A stretch of DNA of 64,000 bases from an uncultured Bacteroidales bacterium (lineage in GTDB: Bacteria; Bacteroidota; Bacteroidia; Bacteroidales; UBA932), in NCBI GenBank assembly GCA_947168525.1, contig CAMVMG010000001.1:186001-250000 (forward strand). The letters are read 5' to 3'. Of the stretch, positions 45,592 through 53,750 are shown one piece after another; positions within the stretch are counted from its first letter, which is position 1; each line of letters begins with the position of its first letter. The notes beneath the pieces were generated by a model, which did no database searches, was not told the origin of the DNA, and worked only from the letters and a program-made list of their open reading frames with translations. The position numbers were made by a program, and so were the translations under genes.

Positions 45592-46205
45592 CGGATTCTG
45601 CCCGCCCGGCGGCCGAAGTCGATGATATAGTCGGCCGTACCCTCAATGCCCAGGATGGAGCTGTCGATGCACAGGTCGTAATTGGAGGCCACGCCCCACG
45701 CGCCGAAGGTGTAGTAATTGTAATAGGTCTCGCGGGTGCGGTCTTTGCGGCGCATGAGTGCCTCGGCGTCGTCGGCCGAAAGGCCTTCGTTTTCCATCAG
45801 GCGCTTGATGCGGAATTCCATGGGGGCGCACACGAACACGTCCAGGCAGCCCAGGTCCCGGAGGATATAGTCCGAGCACCGGCCGATGATGATGGCGTCT
45901 CCCTTCTCGGCGATGGAACGGATTACCTCGCTCTGGATCTTGAACATGACGTTGTCGTTCACATAGCCGCTGTCCGAGTAGCTGAGCCGGCCCGAGGCGA
46001 AGAAGCTGGACACGGAGAACAGGCTGCGTTCCTCCCCTTTTGCGAAGAGGCTCTTGGAATAGCCGCTTTCCTCGGCGGCCTTGGAGATGAGTTCGTTGTC
46101 GTAAACGGGGATGCTTAGTTTTTTCCCGATGGCTTTGGCCACGAAGCCGCCGCCGCTGCCGAAGCTCCGGCCTACGTTGATGATGGTATGCATGGCGTTT
46201 GTCAT
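45588..46205 (-). CDS. Cytidylate kinase-like family protein
   Basis: A 205-residue P-loop kinase of the AAK/cytidylate-kinase-like family (PF13189). The nucleotide-binding loop is INVGRSFGSGGGFVAKAIGK rather than a classical GxGKS. Further features are IIGRCSDYIL and the lid-like RRKDRTRETYYNYYTFGAWG. The substrate is not established for this family, which is common in Bacteroidota and Firmicutes and distinct from true Cmk. It lies 16 bases after MATE and overlaps the serine hydrolase gene. Confidence 0.85.
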   Translation of the reverse strand: MTNAMHTIINVGRSFGSGGGFVAKAIGKKLSIPVYDNELISKAAEESGYSKSLFAKGEERSLFSVSSFFASGRLSYSDSGYVNDNVMFKIQSEVIRSIAEKGDAIIIGRCSDYILRDLGCLDVFVCAPMEFRIKRLMENEGLSADDAEALMRRKDRTRETYYNYYTFGAWGVASNYDLCIDSSILGIEGTADYIIDFGRRAGRIR

Positions 46206-46221
46206 AAAGGAGTGAAGAAAC

Positions 46222-47622
46222 TTATATCTGGCTGCCCAGGATGGAAGGGTCGTCCCCGTCCTTGAGCCGGGACAGTTTTTTGAGCAGGACGATGCCCATG
46301 ACGGCCGTGATCAGGGCGGCTACGGTGTCGGAAATGGGGAAGCTGTACCATACGCCCGTCTCCGATTCCAGCATGGCCGGAAGGATGTAGATGCAGGGCA
46401 GCAGGAACAAAAGTTGCCGGGACAGAGACAGGAAAATGGATTTTTTCACCATGCCCAGGCACTGGAACAGGTTGGACGTGACCATCTGGAAACCCACGAT
46501 GGGGAAAGCCATGTTCATCATCCGCAGGCCGCGCTCGGCCAGGGAATGCAACACAGGGTCGTTGGTGAAGATGCTCACGGTGGGGCTGGGCAGGAATTCC
46601 GATACCAGAAAGCCCGCGATGCACACCAGGGTGGCCCATCCGGCGGTTTTCAGGTATACTTCCCGCACGCGGCCGTATTGCCGGGCACCGTAGTTGTAGC
46701 CGGCGATGGGCTGCATCCCCTGGTTGAATCCCATGACAATCATCACGAAGAGGAAGCTGATGCGGTTCACGATGCCGTAGGCGCCCAGCGCCAGGTCGCC
46801 ACCCCATTTCACCAGCTGCTGGTTGATGAACAGCACCACGATACAGCTGGCCAGGTTCATCAGGAACGGGCCCATGCCAATGGCCAGGGAGTCTTTGGCG
46901 ATGCGCCAGTCTACCCGGTAGTTCCTGATTTTCCGGGGGAGGTTGAGGAAGCGCTCCGGATTCAGGAAATAGCGGAAAGTAATGAAAAGGGCCATCATCT
47001 GGCACAGGACCGTGGCAAGGGCCGCCCCCTGGATACCCATTCCCAGGACAAAGATGAAGATGGGGTCCAGGATGGCATTGGAGGTGACCGTGAACAGGGT
47101 CAGCCCCATGGCCAGCCTGGGATTGCCGGACGACCGGACAATGCTGTTGAGGCCAAAGTAGAGATGGGTGACGGTGTTGCCCAGGGCGATGATAAACATG
47201 TAGCTCCGGGCATAGGGCAGGGTGGCGTCGGAGGCGCCGAAAAAGCGCAGGATGGGATCCATCCACAGCAGGGTGATCAGGGTGAAGGTGAGGCCGGTGA
47301 TGATGTTCAGGGTAACCTCGTTGGCCAGCACCCGGTTGGCCACCTGGTAGTTTTTCTGCCCCAGCAGGACAGAGATCATAGTGGCGGCGCCCACGCCCAC
47401 CAGCGTGCCGAACGCCGTGGAGATGTTCATCAGGGGGAAGGTGACGGCCAGTCCGGACATGGACAGTGACCCCACCTCCGGGATGTGGCCGATATAGATA
47501 CTGTCCACCATGTTGTACAGCGAAGACGCTGTCATGGCGATGATGCCGGGAACGGCATACTGCCGGAGCAGGGCGCCGATGGGTTTGGTCCCCAGCTCTG
47601 TAGGAACGGCTGAACCTGCCAT
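46222..47622 (-). CDS. MATE-family efflux transporter
   Basis: A 466-residue inner-membrane protein with about 12 membrane segments in two related halves. Landmarks are AVPGIIAMTASSLYNMVDSI near the start, SGNPRLAMGLTLFTVTSNA and ILDPIFIFVLGMGIQGAALA in the first half, and GFNQGMQPIAGYNYGARQYG at the start of the second. MATE proteins export drugs and metabolites in exchange for sodium or protons. Substrate unknown. Confidence 0.94.
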   Translation of the reverse strand: MAGSAVPTELGTKPIGALLRQYAVPGIIAMTASSLYNMVDSIYIGHIPEVGSLSMSGLAVTFPLMNISTAFGTLVGVGAATMISVLLGQKNYQVANRVLANEVTLNIITGLTFTLITLLWMDPILRFFGASDATLPYARSYMFIIALGNTVTHLYFGLNSIVRSSGNPRLAMGLTLFTVTSNAILDPIFIFVLGMGIQGAALATVLCQMMALFITFRYFLNPERFLNLPRKIRNYRVDWRIAKDSLAIGMGPFLMNLASCIVVLFINQQLVKWGGDLALGAYGIVNRISFLFVMIVMGFNQGMQPIAGYNYGARQYGRVREVYLKTAGWATLVCIAGFLVSEFLPSPTVSIFTNDPVLHSLAERGLRMMNMAFPIVGFQMVTSNLFQCLGMVKKSIFLSLSRQLLFLLPCIYILPAMLESETGVWYSFPISDTVAALITAVMGIVLLKKLSRLKDGDDPSILGSQI

Positions 47623-47628
47623 GAGCGC

Positions 47629-48666
47629 TTATTCTATGATGGAAACAACTTCAAGGTCGAAGCGGAGAGGAGCGTAGCCGGGGATTTTGTTGCCGCTTCC
47701 GGAGGAGGTGTACCCCAGGTCCGAGGTAAAGACCGCCACACCCTTCTGGCCTTCGTATTTGAGCTGGCTGAGCGCGCCCTTGAAGCCGGTGACGATGCCG
47801 GTGCTGCCTCCCAGCGAGAAGTTGTCTATTTCTTCGGCTGTTTTGATGGTGACGGGCTCGTAGGTGCGGGACTTGTCGTAGATACCGTGGTCCTTGGCCA
47901 CTTTTTCGATGGTGGTGTCGAAGACCTGCCCGTTCAGGAGCCGGCCCGTATAATTGAGCTTGTAGCTGATGTCCTGGCCAATCTCGGTCGGGTTTGTAAT
48001 GCCGCTGTCGTCCGGGATAAAGTAGAACAGGTCCTTTTCCGAGGTGGCGTCGTTAAAGGAGATGGGGCGGATGTTGCCGCCGAACTCTGCCGTGACGTAA
48101 TTCCTGATCTGGCTGATCTCCCATTTCTGGACGTCTTCTATCTGGCCCGAGAGAGTGATGGTATAGATCAGGTGCGTGGTGGAGGTGCAGGCGTCGATGT
48201 AATCCTGCGGCAGGGTGTAACGCTCTGTGGTGAGCAGCCAGGAGGGCACCACCGCCGTCCGGGTACCGCCTTCGCGCATGCCTTCCAGCACCGACTCCAC
48301 CCCAGCGTACCCATTTGCGGTGTTGACCACCTTGGGACCGTAATAATTCCCTTCCTGGTAGGTGCCCAGCTGCTTGGCAAACTCTTCATGGCCCACCGAG
48401 GTGATTTTCCCGTTGAGGGAGCGGATGGTGATCTGGAGCAGGCTGTAGTCCAGGTCGTCGGTCCAGGCGCTGCCGGAACCGGGTTCATCTTCCAGCACGT
48501 AGATACCGTCGGTGGAGGCGCTGATGCCGGGATGGTATTCCTGCATCCAGAGCTGGATGTAGTCCCGGGCCTCGGCGCCCGTGGCGGCGTTGTTGTTTTT
48601 CTTGCAGCCCGCAAGCAGCAGAAGCGCTGCGGCTGCGCCAAGGGTGTATATAGCTGTTTTTCTCAT
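47629..48666 (-). CDS. FKBP-like peptidyl-prolyl isomerase lipoprotein
   Basis: A 345-residue lipoprotein (lipobox LLLLAGC). The C-terminal 110 residues carry an FKBP-type core (YKLNYTGRLLNGQVFDTTIE ... FSLGGSTGIVTGFKGALSQL ... GYTSSGSGNKIPGYAPLRFD). The strand 'IPGYAPLRFDLEVV' is typical of FKBPs. The N-terminal half (residues about 30-150) looks like a second, diverged FKBP-like unit. It probably assists folding in the periplasm or outer membrane. It lies one base from its smaller relative upstream. Confidence 0.88.
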   Translation of the reverse strand: MRKTAIYTLGAAAALLLLAGCKKNNNAATGAEARDYIQLWMQEYHPGISASTDGIYVLEDEPGSGSAWTDDLDYSLLQITIRSLNGKITSVGHEEFAKQLGTYQEGNYYGPKVVNTANGYAGVESVLEGMREGGTRTAVVPSWLLTTERYTLPQDYIDACTSTTHLIYTITLSGQIEDVQKWEISQIRNYVTAEFGGNIRPISFNDATSEKDLFYFIPDDSGITNPTEIGQDISYKLNYTGRLLNGQVFDTTIEKVAKDHGIYDKSRTYEPVTIKTAEEIDNFSLGGSTGIVTGFKGALSQLKYEGQKGVAVFTSDLGYTSSGSGNKIPGYAPLRFDLEVVSIIE

Positions 48667-48667
48667 A

Positions 48668-49222
48668 TTAATTGTTTTCGATCGAATCTATCCATATGCG
48701 ATAGGCCAAGGCAGAACTTGCAGGAATCGTGCCTTGGATCCGGTTTCCGAATCCGAATTTTCCGTTGAACAGGATATAGCCTTCATCGCCGGGCTGGACG
48801 CCGTACAGGCCCAGCCGGAGCCCTTCCACCAGGGTTTTGTCCAGGGTAAGGGTGACAGGCTGGAACTGGGTGGTGTCCGAGAGGGCCCATCCGGACGACG
48901 CGGCCACGGACTTGCGGTTGGTGGCTACCAGCGAGGAGGGGGAGATATTTCCCGATGTCAGGGTGTAGCAGGCATAGTCCAGCGTGACCCGGCCGTCCCA
49001 CAGGAGCGAGTCCCTGCGCGGGTCCAGGGTGTCGTACTGGATGAGGCGGTACACGCCGTCCGTAATGGTTACGGTTGCGGTGGTATCGGCCTTGGTGACC
49101 TGCGCGATAAAGGTCTGGATAAAGTTTTCCTGTTTTTCGTAGGTGGTCTGGAGCTCGCTTTTCCCGCATCCCCAGGGGATGAGGACGATGCAGGCAAGAC
49201 ACAGGAGAAGGGCTCTTTTCAT
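48668..49222 (-). CDS. Small FKBP-related lipoprotein (DUF4827-like)
   Basis: A 184-residue lipoprotein (lipobox LIPWGC) resembling the DUF4827/diverged FKBP proteins of Bacteroidota. It has a helical N-terminal part (YEKQENFIQTFIAQVTKA) and an isomerase-like beta core ending SALAYRIWIDSIEN. The usual FKBP active-site residues are poorly kept, so catalytic activity is doubtful. It overlaps the DHH phosphoesterase gene by 4 bases and precedes the larger FKBP gene by 1 base. Confidence 0.75.
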   Translation of the reverse strand: MKRALLLCLACIVLIPWGCGKSELQTTYEKQENFIQTFIAQVTKADTTATVTITDGVYRLIQYDTLDPRRDSLLWDGRVTLDYACYTLTSGNISPSSLVATNRKSVAASSGWALSDTTQFQPVTLTLDKTLVEGLRLGLYGVQPGDEGYILFNGKFGFGNRIQGTIPASSALAYRIWIDSIENN

Positions 49223-50250
49223 GACAGGAAGGATTTAAGGACGGATTCTACATAGGAGGGGGCCTCTGAGGGGGACGCGATGTCTTCTCCCACGAGCAGT
49301 TTCCCTCCTGCAGCGTTCTCGTGCCCGCCGCCGTGGAAAAACACACTGGCCAGTTTCTGGGCCGATGTGCCCTTCTTGGAGCGGATGGATACGCGGAAAT
49401 GGCCGTCGTCTTCCTTGAGCAGCAGGCTCAGCTGCACGCCGGCGATGGAGAGCGGTACGTTCACCAGTCCCTCGGTTTCTCCTTCCCGGATGTCGAAGCG
49501 CTGCTGGATGGAGCGGGTAAGGACCATATAGGCGGCGTCTCCCACGATACGGAGCCCCTCCAGCTGCATGTAGCCGAAGATGCGTATCCGGTTTTCCCGG
49601 TAACTGTTGTACAGCTGCTGGAGCAGGGCGTCCCGGTCTACGCCGGAGGCGATGAGCTCCGAGGCCATGCGGAAGGTGGAGGGATACACGGAATTGGCGA
49701 AATTGTTGGTGTCTGTGGTCATGCCCGTGAGCAGGGCTGTCGCGCATGAGGGCGGCAGGCTGCCGGGGCCTCCGTCCAGGGCGGTGAGGATCCAGTACAG
49801 TAGCTCCGAGGCCGACGAAATGGCCGGGGTGGAGAATGCCAGGTCAAAGCTTTCCCGCTCCGGATTCAGGTGGTGGTCCACCAGGATTTTGGGCGCGTTT
49901 TTTTCCCGCAGGAGCGGCTCCAGGCTCTCTGTGCGGGAAAAACTGTTGCAGTCCAGCAGGAACACCAGGTCGCACGCCTCAATGCAGGTGCGGGCCGCTT
50001 CCGGATCCGTATCCTGGCACACGAGGCGGCACTGGGGCGGGACGATGAACTTCAGGTTGTCGGCCGGGGAATCCGGGAACAGCACGCTGACATCTTTCCC
50101 CCATTTCTCCTGCAGATACACGGCCAGGGCACAGCAGGAACCCAGCGCGTCCCCGTCCGGATGCGTGTGTCCCAGGACGACCGCCCTGGCGGCGGCGCCT
50201 GTAAGTGCCTTCCACCTGGAGAGGCTATCTTGGGAGATGTCAGGTATCAT
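49219..50250 (-). CDS. DHH/DHHA1 phosphoesterase (NrnA-like oligoribonuclease/pAp phosphatase)
   Basis: A 343-residue protein with the metal-binding DHH domain (LGHTHPDGDALGS around His28-Asp34, LLDCNSF with Asp100, and VDHHLNP with Asp125-His126-His127). It also has the C-terminal DHHA1 domain with the substrate-binding motif GGGHENAAGG. NrnA-type enzymes degrade nanoRNA and dephosphorylate 3'-phosphoadenosine 5'-phosphate, and some hydrolyse pApA. The start at 50250 is preferred over 50271. It is the first gene of the run leading to the serine hydrolase. Confidence 0.92.
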   Translation of the reverse strand: MIPDISQDSLSRWKALTGAAARAVVLGHTHPDGDALGSCCALAVYLQEKWGKDVSVLFPDSPADNLKFIVPPQCRLVCQDTDPEAARTCIEACDLVFLLDCNSFSRTESLEPLLREKNAPKILVDHHLNPERESFDLAFSTPAISSASELLYWILTALDGGPGSLPPSCATALLTGMTTDTNNFANSVYPSTFRMASELIASGVDRDALLQQLYNSYRENRIRIFGYMQLEGLRIVGDAAYMVLTRSIQQRFDIREGETEGLVNVPLSIAGVQLSLLLKEDDGHFRVSIRSKKGTSAQKLASVFFHGGGHENAAGGKLLVGEDIASPSEAPSYVESVLKSFLS

Positions 50251-50308
50251 CAAAAAAAATTGAGTGGGCAAATTTACAAATAATATTGCTTTTGATAAAT
50301 GATTTTTC

Positions 50309-50316
50309 TAACTTTG
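50309..50316 (+). promoter_or_regulatory. -7 box for the operon starting at 50351
   Basis: TAACTTTG matches TAnnTTTG, with TTG at 50286-50288 as the -33 element 20 bases upstream. It lies 34 bases before the first ATG and is the only convincing promoter before the five tightly spaced genes downstream. Confidence 0.6.
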
Positions 50317-50350
50317 TCGGAAGTTTGGAAAATTATAAAACACTAAAATA

Positions 50351-51052
50351 ATGAGCAAATCGTTAAAAATCATCCTCGAGATTGTTCTAGCTGCCCTTAT
50401 TGTACTTCTGGCCTGGCTCGTCATTACCAGCGTACAAAAACCCGTCAAGTTCAATAAGGAGCTGGCTTCCCGTAGCGCGGTAGCCGTACAGCGTCTCAAA
50501 GACATCCGTACCCTCCAGGTGGCCTATAAGGGTGCCTATGGCCGTTTCTCTCCCACTGTAGATTCTCTCAAAATGTTCTACGAGAACGGCAAGATGGACA
50601 TCATCATGCAGATTGGCTCCAACGATGACTCCATCGCCGTAGCCAACACGGAAGCCATCAAGAAGGCCAACAAAAAACTCACGCCCGCCCAGATGACCGA
50701 AAAACTGCAGGAAGCCTACCGTCAGGGCCAGAAAGTGGTGTTCTCCGTGACCACCCAGATCCCTGTAAAGGACACCCTGTTCAACAACCGCCCGGACTTC
50801 AACATCGATTCCCTGTACTACATCCCGTTCTCCGGCAAGATGAAAACAGAGATGGAATCCACCATCAAGAGCGTCTCTGGTGTGCAGGTTCCCCTGTTCG
50901 AGGCCCGTATGCCTTACAAGGCGCTGTGCAAGGGCATGGACAACCAACTGCGCATCAACAAAGATGCAGAATGTCGCGACCAGAACCGCTACGAAGGTCT
51001 CCAGGTTGGCAGTGTTTCCGCTCCTAACAACAACGCAGGTAACTGGGAATAG
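50351..51052 (+). CDS. Conserved membrane-anchored protein of unknown function
   Basis: A 233-residue protein with one N-terminal membrane anchor (residues 7-27, IILEIVLAALIVLLAWLVI) and a soluble domain outside. The domain begins with a helix (KELASRSAVAVQRLKDIRTL) and the segment AYKGAYGRFSPTVDSLKMFY, reminiscent of pilin-like or minor-pseudopilin N-terminal helices. I do not recognise the family, but similar proteins occur before DUF3822 in Bacteroidota. Its last part contains PLFEARMPYKALCKGMDNQL. It lies 8 bases before DUF3822. Confidence 0.75.
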   Translation: MSKSLKIILEIVLAALIVLLAWLVITSVQKPVKFNKELASRSAVAVQRLKDIRTLQVAYKGAYGRFSPTVDSLKMFYENGKMDIIMQIGSNDDSIAVANTEAIKKANKKLTPAQMTEKLQEAYRQGQKVVFSVTTQIPVKDTLFNNRPDFNIDSLYYIPFSGKMKTEMESTIKSVSGVQVPLFEARMPYKALCKGMDNQLRINKDAECRDQNRYEGLQVGSVSAPNNNAGNWE

Positions 51053-51060
51053 TCCGTTCC

Positions 51061-51750
51061 ATGGACCAGAACCCTATATCATTTACAGGAATATCCATTC
51101 AAGTTTCCTTGAGTGGATATTCTTTTAAGGTGGCGGGCCCTTCCGGGGTTACCGCCTCCGACTGGCTGGGAGCGGAGCGTCTGTTCACCACGCCGGAGTT
51201 CCAGCGCCGGTACAACCGGGTGGAGATATCTCTCCTCACCCCCAAGGTGTCCCTTGTCCCGGACATGTTCTTTGCGCCGGAGCAGGCCCGGAAAGCCCTC
51301 TCGGAAGTGGTTTCCCTGGACGATTCCGACAAAGTGGAATGGGTTCCCGTTCCCGCTTTCTCTTCCGTCCTTGTGTTTTCCAACTCCATTGGGGAGTCCC
51401 TTTCCCGCGTGCTCACCCAAACGGTGCTGCCCGCTTCCGGAGAGCCGGTCCGGGTGCTGCCGGAACTGTATTACCAGCTGTCCATGTTGGAAGCCCTGCC
51501 GGACTATAACAAGATCATCGCCTCCTGGATGGACGGCTGGCTGCACCTGACCATCGCCCAGGGAAAAACCCTGCGCCTGGCCAATGTGTTCGCCGCTCCG
51601 GACTTCACCACGGCGGAGTACTTCCTGTTCCTGGCCATGAAGCGCCTGCAGTTGAATCCGGAGGTGTCCACGGTGTGCTTCCACACGCCGCTGGACGCGG
51701 ATGCGGAGATGTCGCTCTACCGCTATTTTAAATCTGTGGTGCAGCTATGA
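51061..51750 (+). CDS. DUF3822 protein
   Basis: A 229-residue cytoplasmic protein that matches the DUF3822 family of Bacteroidota, which has an actin-like ATPase fold by structural comparison. Recognisable features are ISIQVSLSGYSFKV near the start and FTTAEYFLFLAMKRLQLNPE near the end. Its function is unknown. As in many relatives it lies directly upstream of rsmD, overlapping it by 4 bases. Confidence 0.8.
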   Translation: MDQNPISFTGISIQVSLSGYSFKVAGPSGVTASDWLGAERLFTTPEFQRRYNRVEISLLTPKVSLVPDMFFAPEQARKALSEVVSLDDSDKVEWVPVPAFSSVLVFSNSIGESLSRVLTQTVLPASGEPVRVLPELYYQLSMLEALPDYNKIIASWMDGWLHLTIAQGKTLRLANVFAAPDFTTAEYFLFLAMKRLQLNPEVSTVCFHTPLDADAEMSLYRYFKSVVQL

Positions 51751-52277
51751 GGATTATCGGCGGAAGGCTAAAAGGAAAGACCATCCTGCCGCCGGCGGGG
51801 TACAAGGCGCGTCCCACCACGGACTTCGCCAAGGAAGGCCTGTTCAACATCCTGGACAACGAGTACGAATTCCAGGACCTTAAGGTGCTGGACCTTTTTG
51901 GCGGAACCGGCTCCATCGCCTTTGAGTTTGCGTCCCGCGGCGCCAGCCGGGTGTACTGCGTGGAGATGGCACGTGAAAACGCCTCTTTCATCAAGACGGA
52001 GGCGCAGCGGCTGGGGCTTTCCAACCTGACCATGGTGCGGGACAACGTGTTCGACTTCCTGCCCATCTGCCACGAGAAATTCGATATTATCTTTGCCGAC
52101 CCTCCCTATGCGCTGGAGGGCCTGGAAGGCATTCCGGACCTGGTTTTCTCCCTGGACCTGCTCCATCCGGAGTGCTACTTCATTCTGGAACACGGAGGGG
52201 AGCACAACTTCGCCTCCCATCCCCGTTTTGTGAAGGAACGCCATTACGGCCGCGTCCATTTTACCTTTTTCGCTTGA
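51747..52277 (+). CDS. rsmD: 16S rRNA (guanine966-N2)-methyltransferase RsmD
   Basis: A 176-residue SAM-dependent methyltransferase beginning MRIIGGRLKGKTILPPAG with the conserved substrate segment RPTTDFAKEGLFNIL. Motif I is LDLFGGTGSIAFE and motif IV is IIFADPPYAL, the N2-guanine methyltransferase signature (DPPY). It modifies G966 of 16S rRNA. Its start overlaps the DUF3822 stop. Confidence 0.96.
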   Translation: MRIIGGRLKGKTILPPAGYKARPTTDFAKEGLFNILDNEYEFQDLKVLDLFGGTGSIAFEFASRGASRVYCVEMARENASFIKTEAQRLGLSNLTMVRDNVFDFLPICHEKFDIIFADPPYALEGLEGIPDLVFSLDLLHPECYFILEHGGEHNFASHPRFVKERHYGRVHFTFFA

Positions 52278-52281
52278 TGAT

Positions 52282-53739
52282 ATGGTATCGTTCCTGATAA
52301 GCATCCTGGCCCTCGTCCTGGGTTATTTCTTGTACGGAAAGTTTGTGGAACGGGTGTTCGGCCCGGATCCTTCCCGGAAAACCCCGGCCGTAGAAAAGGC
52401 GGACGGGGTGGACTTCATCGCCATGCCCACCTGGAAGGTGTTCATGATCCAGTTCCTGAACATCGCGGGTACAGGCCCCATCTTCGGCGCCATCATGGGC
52501 GCCAAGTTCGGCCCGGCCAGCTATCTCTGGATTGTACTGGGCTGCATCTTCGCCGGTGCAGTCCATGATTATCTCAGTGGCATGCTCTCGGTCCGTCACG
52601 GCGGCGTTGGGCTGCCGGAGCTGGTGGGTACCTATCTGGGAAAACGGACCAAGACGGTGATGCTGGTGTTCTCGGTCCTGCTGCTGATGATGGTGGGGAG
52701 CGTGTTTGTCTATTCGCCGGCGATTATCCTGGGCGGTCTGGCCGGGGACGGCGGACGCCTGTCGGTGATGATCTGGGTCGCCGTCATTTTCGCCTATTAT
52801 GTGGTGGCCACGCTGTTACCCATCGACAAAATCATCGGCCGCATCTATCCCATCTTTGCCGTAGCGCTTATCTTCATGGCGCTGGGACTGATGGTGTGCC
52901 TCTTTGTAAAGTGGCCCTCCCTGCCGGAGGTGTGGGATGGCTTGGGCGGTTGGACAACCAGGACCGGCATCCAGGACCAGCCCATCTTCCCCTGTCTGTT
53001 TATCACCATCGCCTGCGGGGCGGTGAGTGGTTTCCATGCTACGCAGAGCCCCCTGATGGCGCGCTGCATCAAGAACGAGAAACTGGGTCGTCCCATTTTC
53101 TACGGCTCCATGATTACGGAAGGCCTGGTGGCCCTTGTGTGGGCTACAGTGGCCTCCTGGTTCTTCTTCGACGGCGGTGCCCAGGAACTGGGCATGGCTT
53201 CCAGCGCGGCGGCTCCGGCTATCGTCACGGGTGTCTCCAAAGACTGGCTGGGCGCCGTGGGTGGCATCCTGGCCGTGCTGGGCGTGGTGGCTGCCCCCAT
53301 CACCTCCGGAGACACTGCTTTCCGCAGTTCCCGCCTCATCATCGCCGACTTCCTCAAGCTGGAGCAGAAAGCCGTGCTCAAGCGCTTGTATATTGCCGTC
53401 CCGCTGTTCGTGGGGTCGGCCCTGCTGCTGTGGTATAACATGGCCGACGAAAACGGTTTCAACACCATCTGGCGCTACTTTGGCTGGAGCAATCAGACCC
53501 TGGCCGTGTTCACCCTGTGGACAATAACCGTGTATCTGGTCAAGAACAGGGGGGCGGGCTGGTACCTGGTCACCCTGATCCCGGCCCTGTTCATGACGGC
53601 CGTCTGTGTAACCTTCATCCTGGTGGACAAAGTGGGATTCCACATCAACGCGGCGGCGGCTCCCTGGATTGGCCTGGGAACCTTTGTGATTTCGGCAATT
53701 TTGTTCTATCTTTGGAAGAATACCGCTTATAAGAAATAA
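52282..53739 (+). CDS. CstA-like carbon starvation/peptide transporter
   Basis: A 485-residue integral membrane protein of the CstA family, with about 13 hydrophobic segments. Landmarks are FIAMPTWKVFMIQFLNIAGT GPIFG, then AVHDYLSGMLSVRHGG, AVSGFHATQSPLMARCIKNE and GDTAFRSSRLIIADFL. CstA proteins take up peptides or pyruvate. This short form (E. coli CstA has about 700 residues) is common in Bacteroidota. It lies 4 bases after rsmD. Confidence 0.93.
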   Translation: MVSFLISILALVLGYFLYGKFVERVFGPDPSRKTPAVEKADGVDFIAMPTWKVFMIQFLNIAGTGPIFGAIMGAKFGPASYLWIVLGCIFAGAVHDYLSGMLSVRHGGVGLPELVGTYLGKRTKTVMLVFSVLLLMMVGSVFVYSPAIILGGLAGDGGRLSVMIWVAVIFAYYVVATLLPIDKIIGRIYPIFAVALIFMALGLMVCLFVKWPSLPEVWDGLGGWTTRTGIQDQPIFPCLFITIACGAVSGFHATQSPLMARCIKNEKLGRPIFYGSMITEGLVALVWATVASWFFFDGGAQELGMASSAAAPAIVTGVSKDWLGAVGGILAVLGVVAAPITSGDTAFRSSRLIIADFLKLEQKAVLKRLYIAVPLFVGSALLLWYNMADENGFNTIWRYFGWSNQTLAVFTLWTITVYLVKNRGAGWYLVTLIPALFMTAVCVTFILVDKVGFHINAAAAPWIGLGTFVISAILFYLWKNTAYKK

Positions 53740-53750
53740 ACTGTAACCCT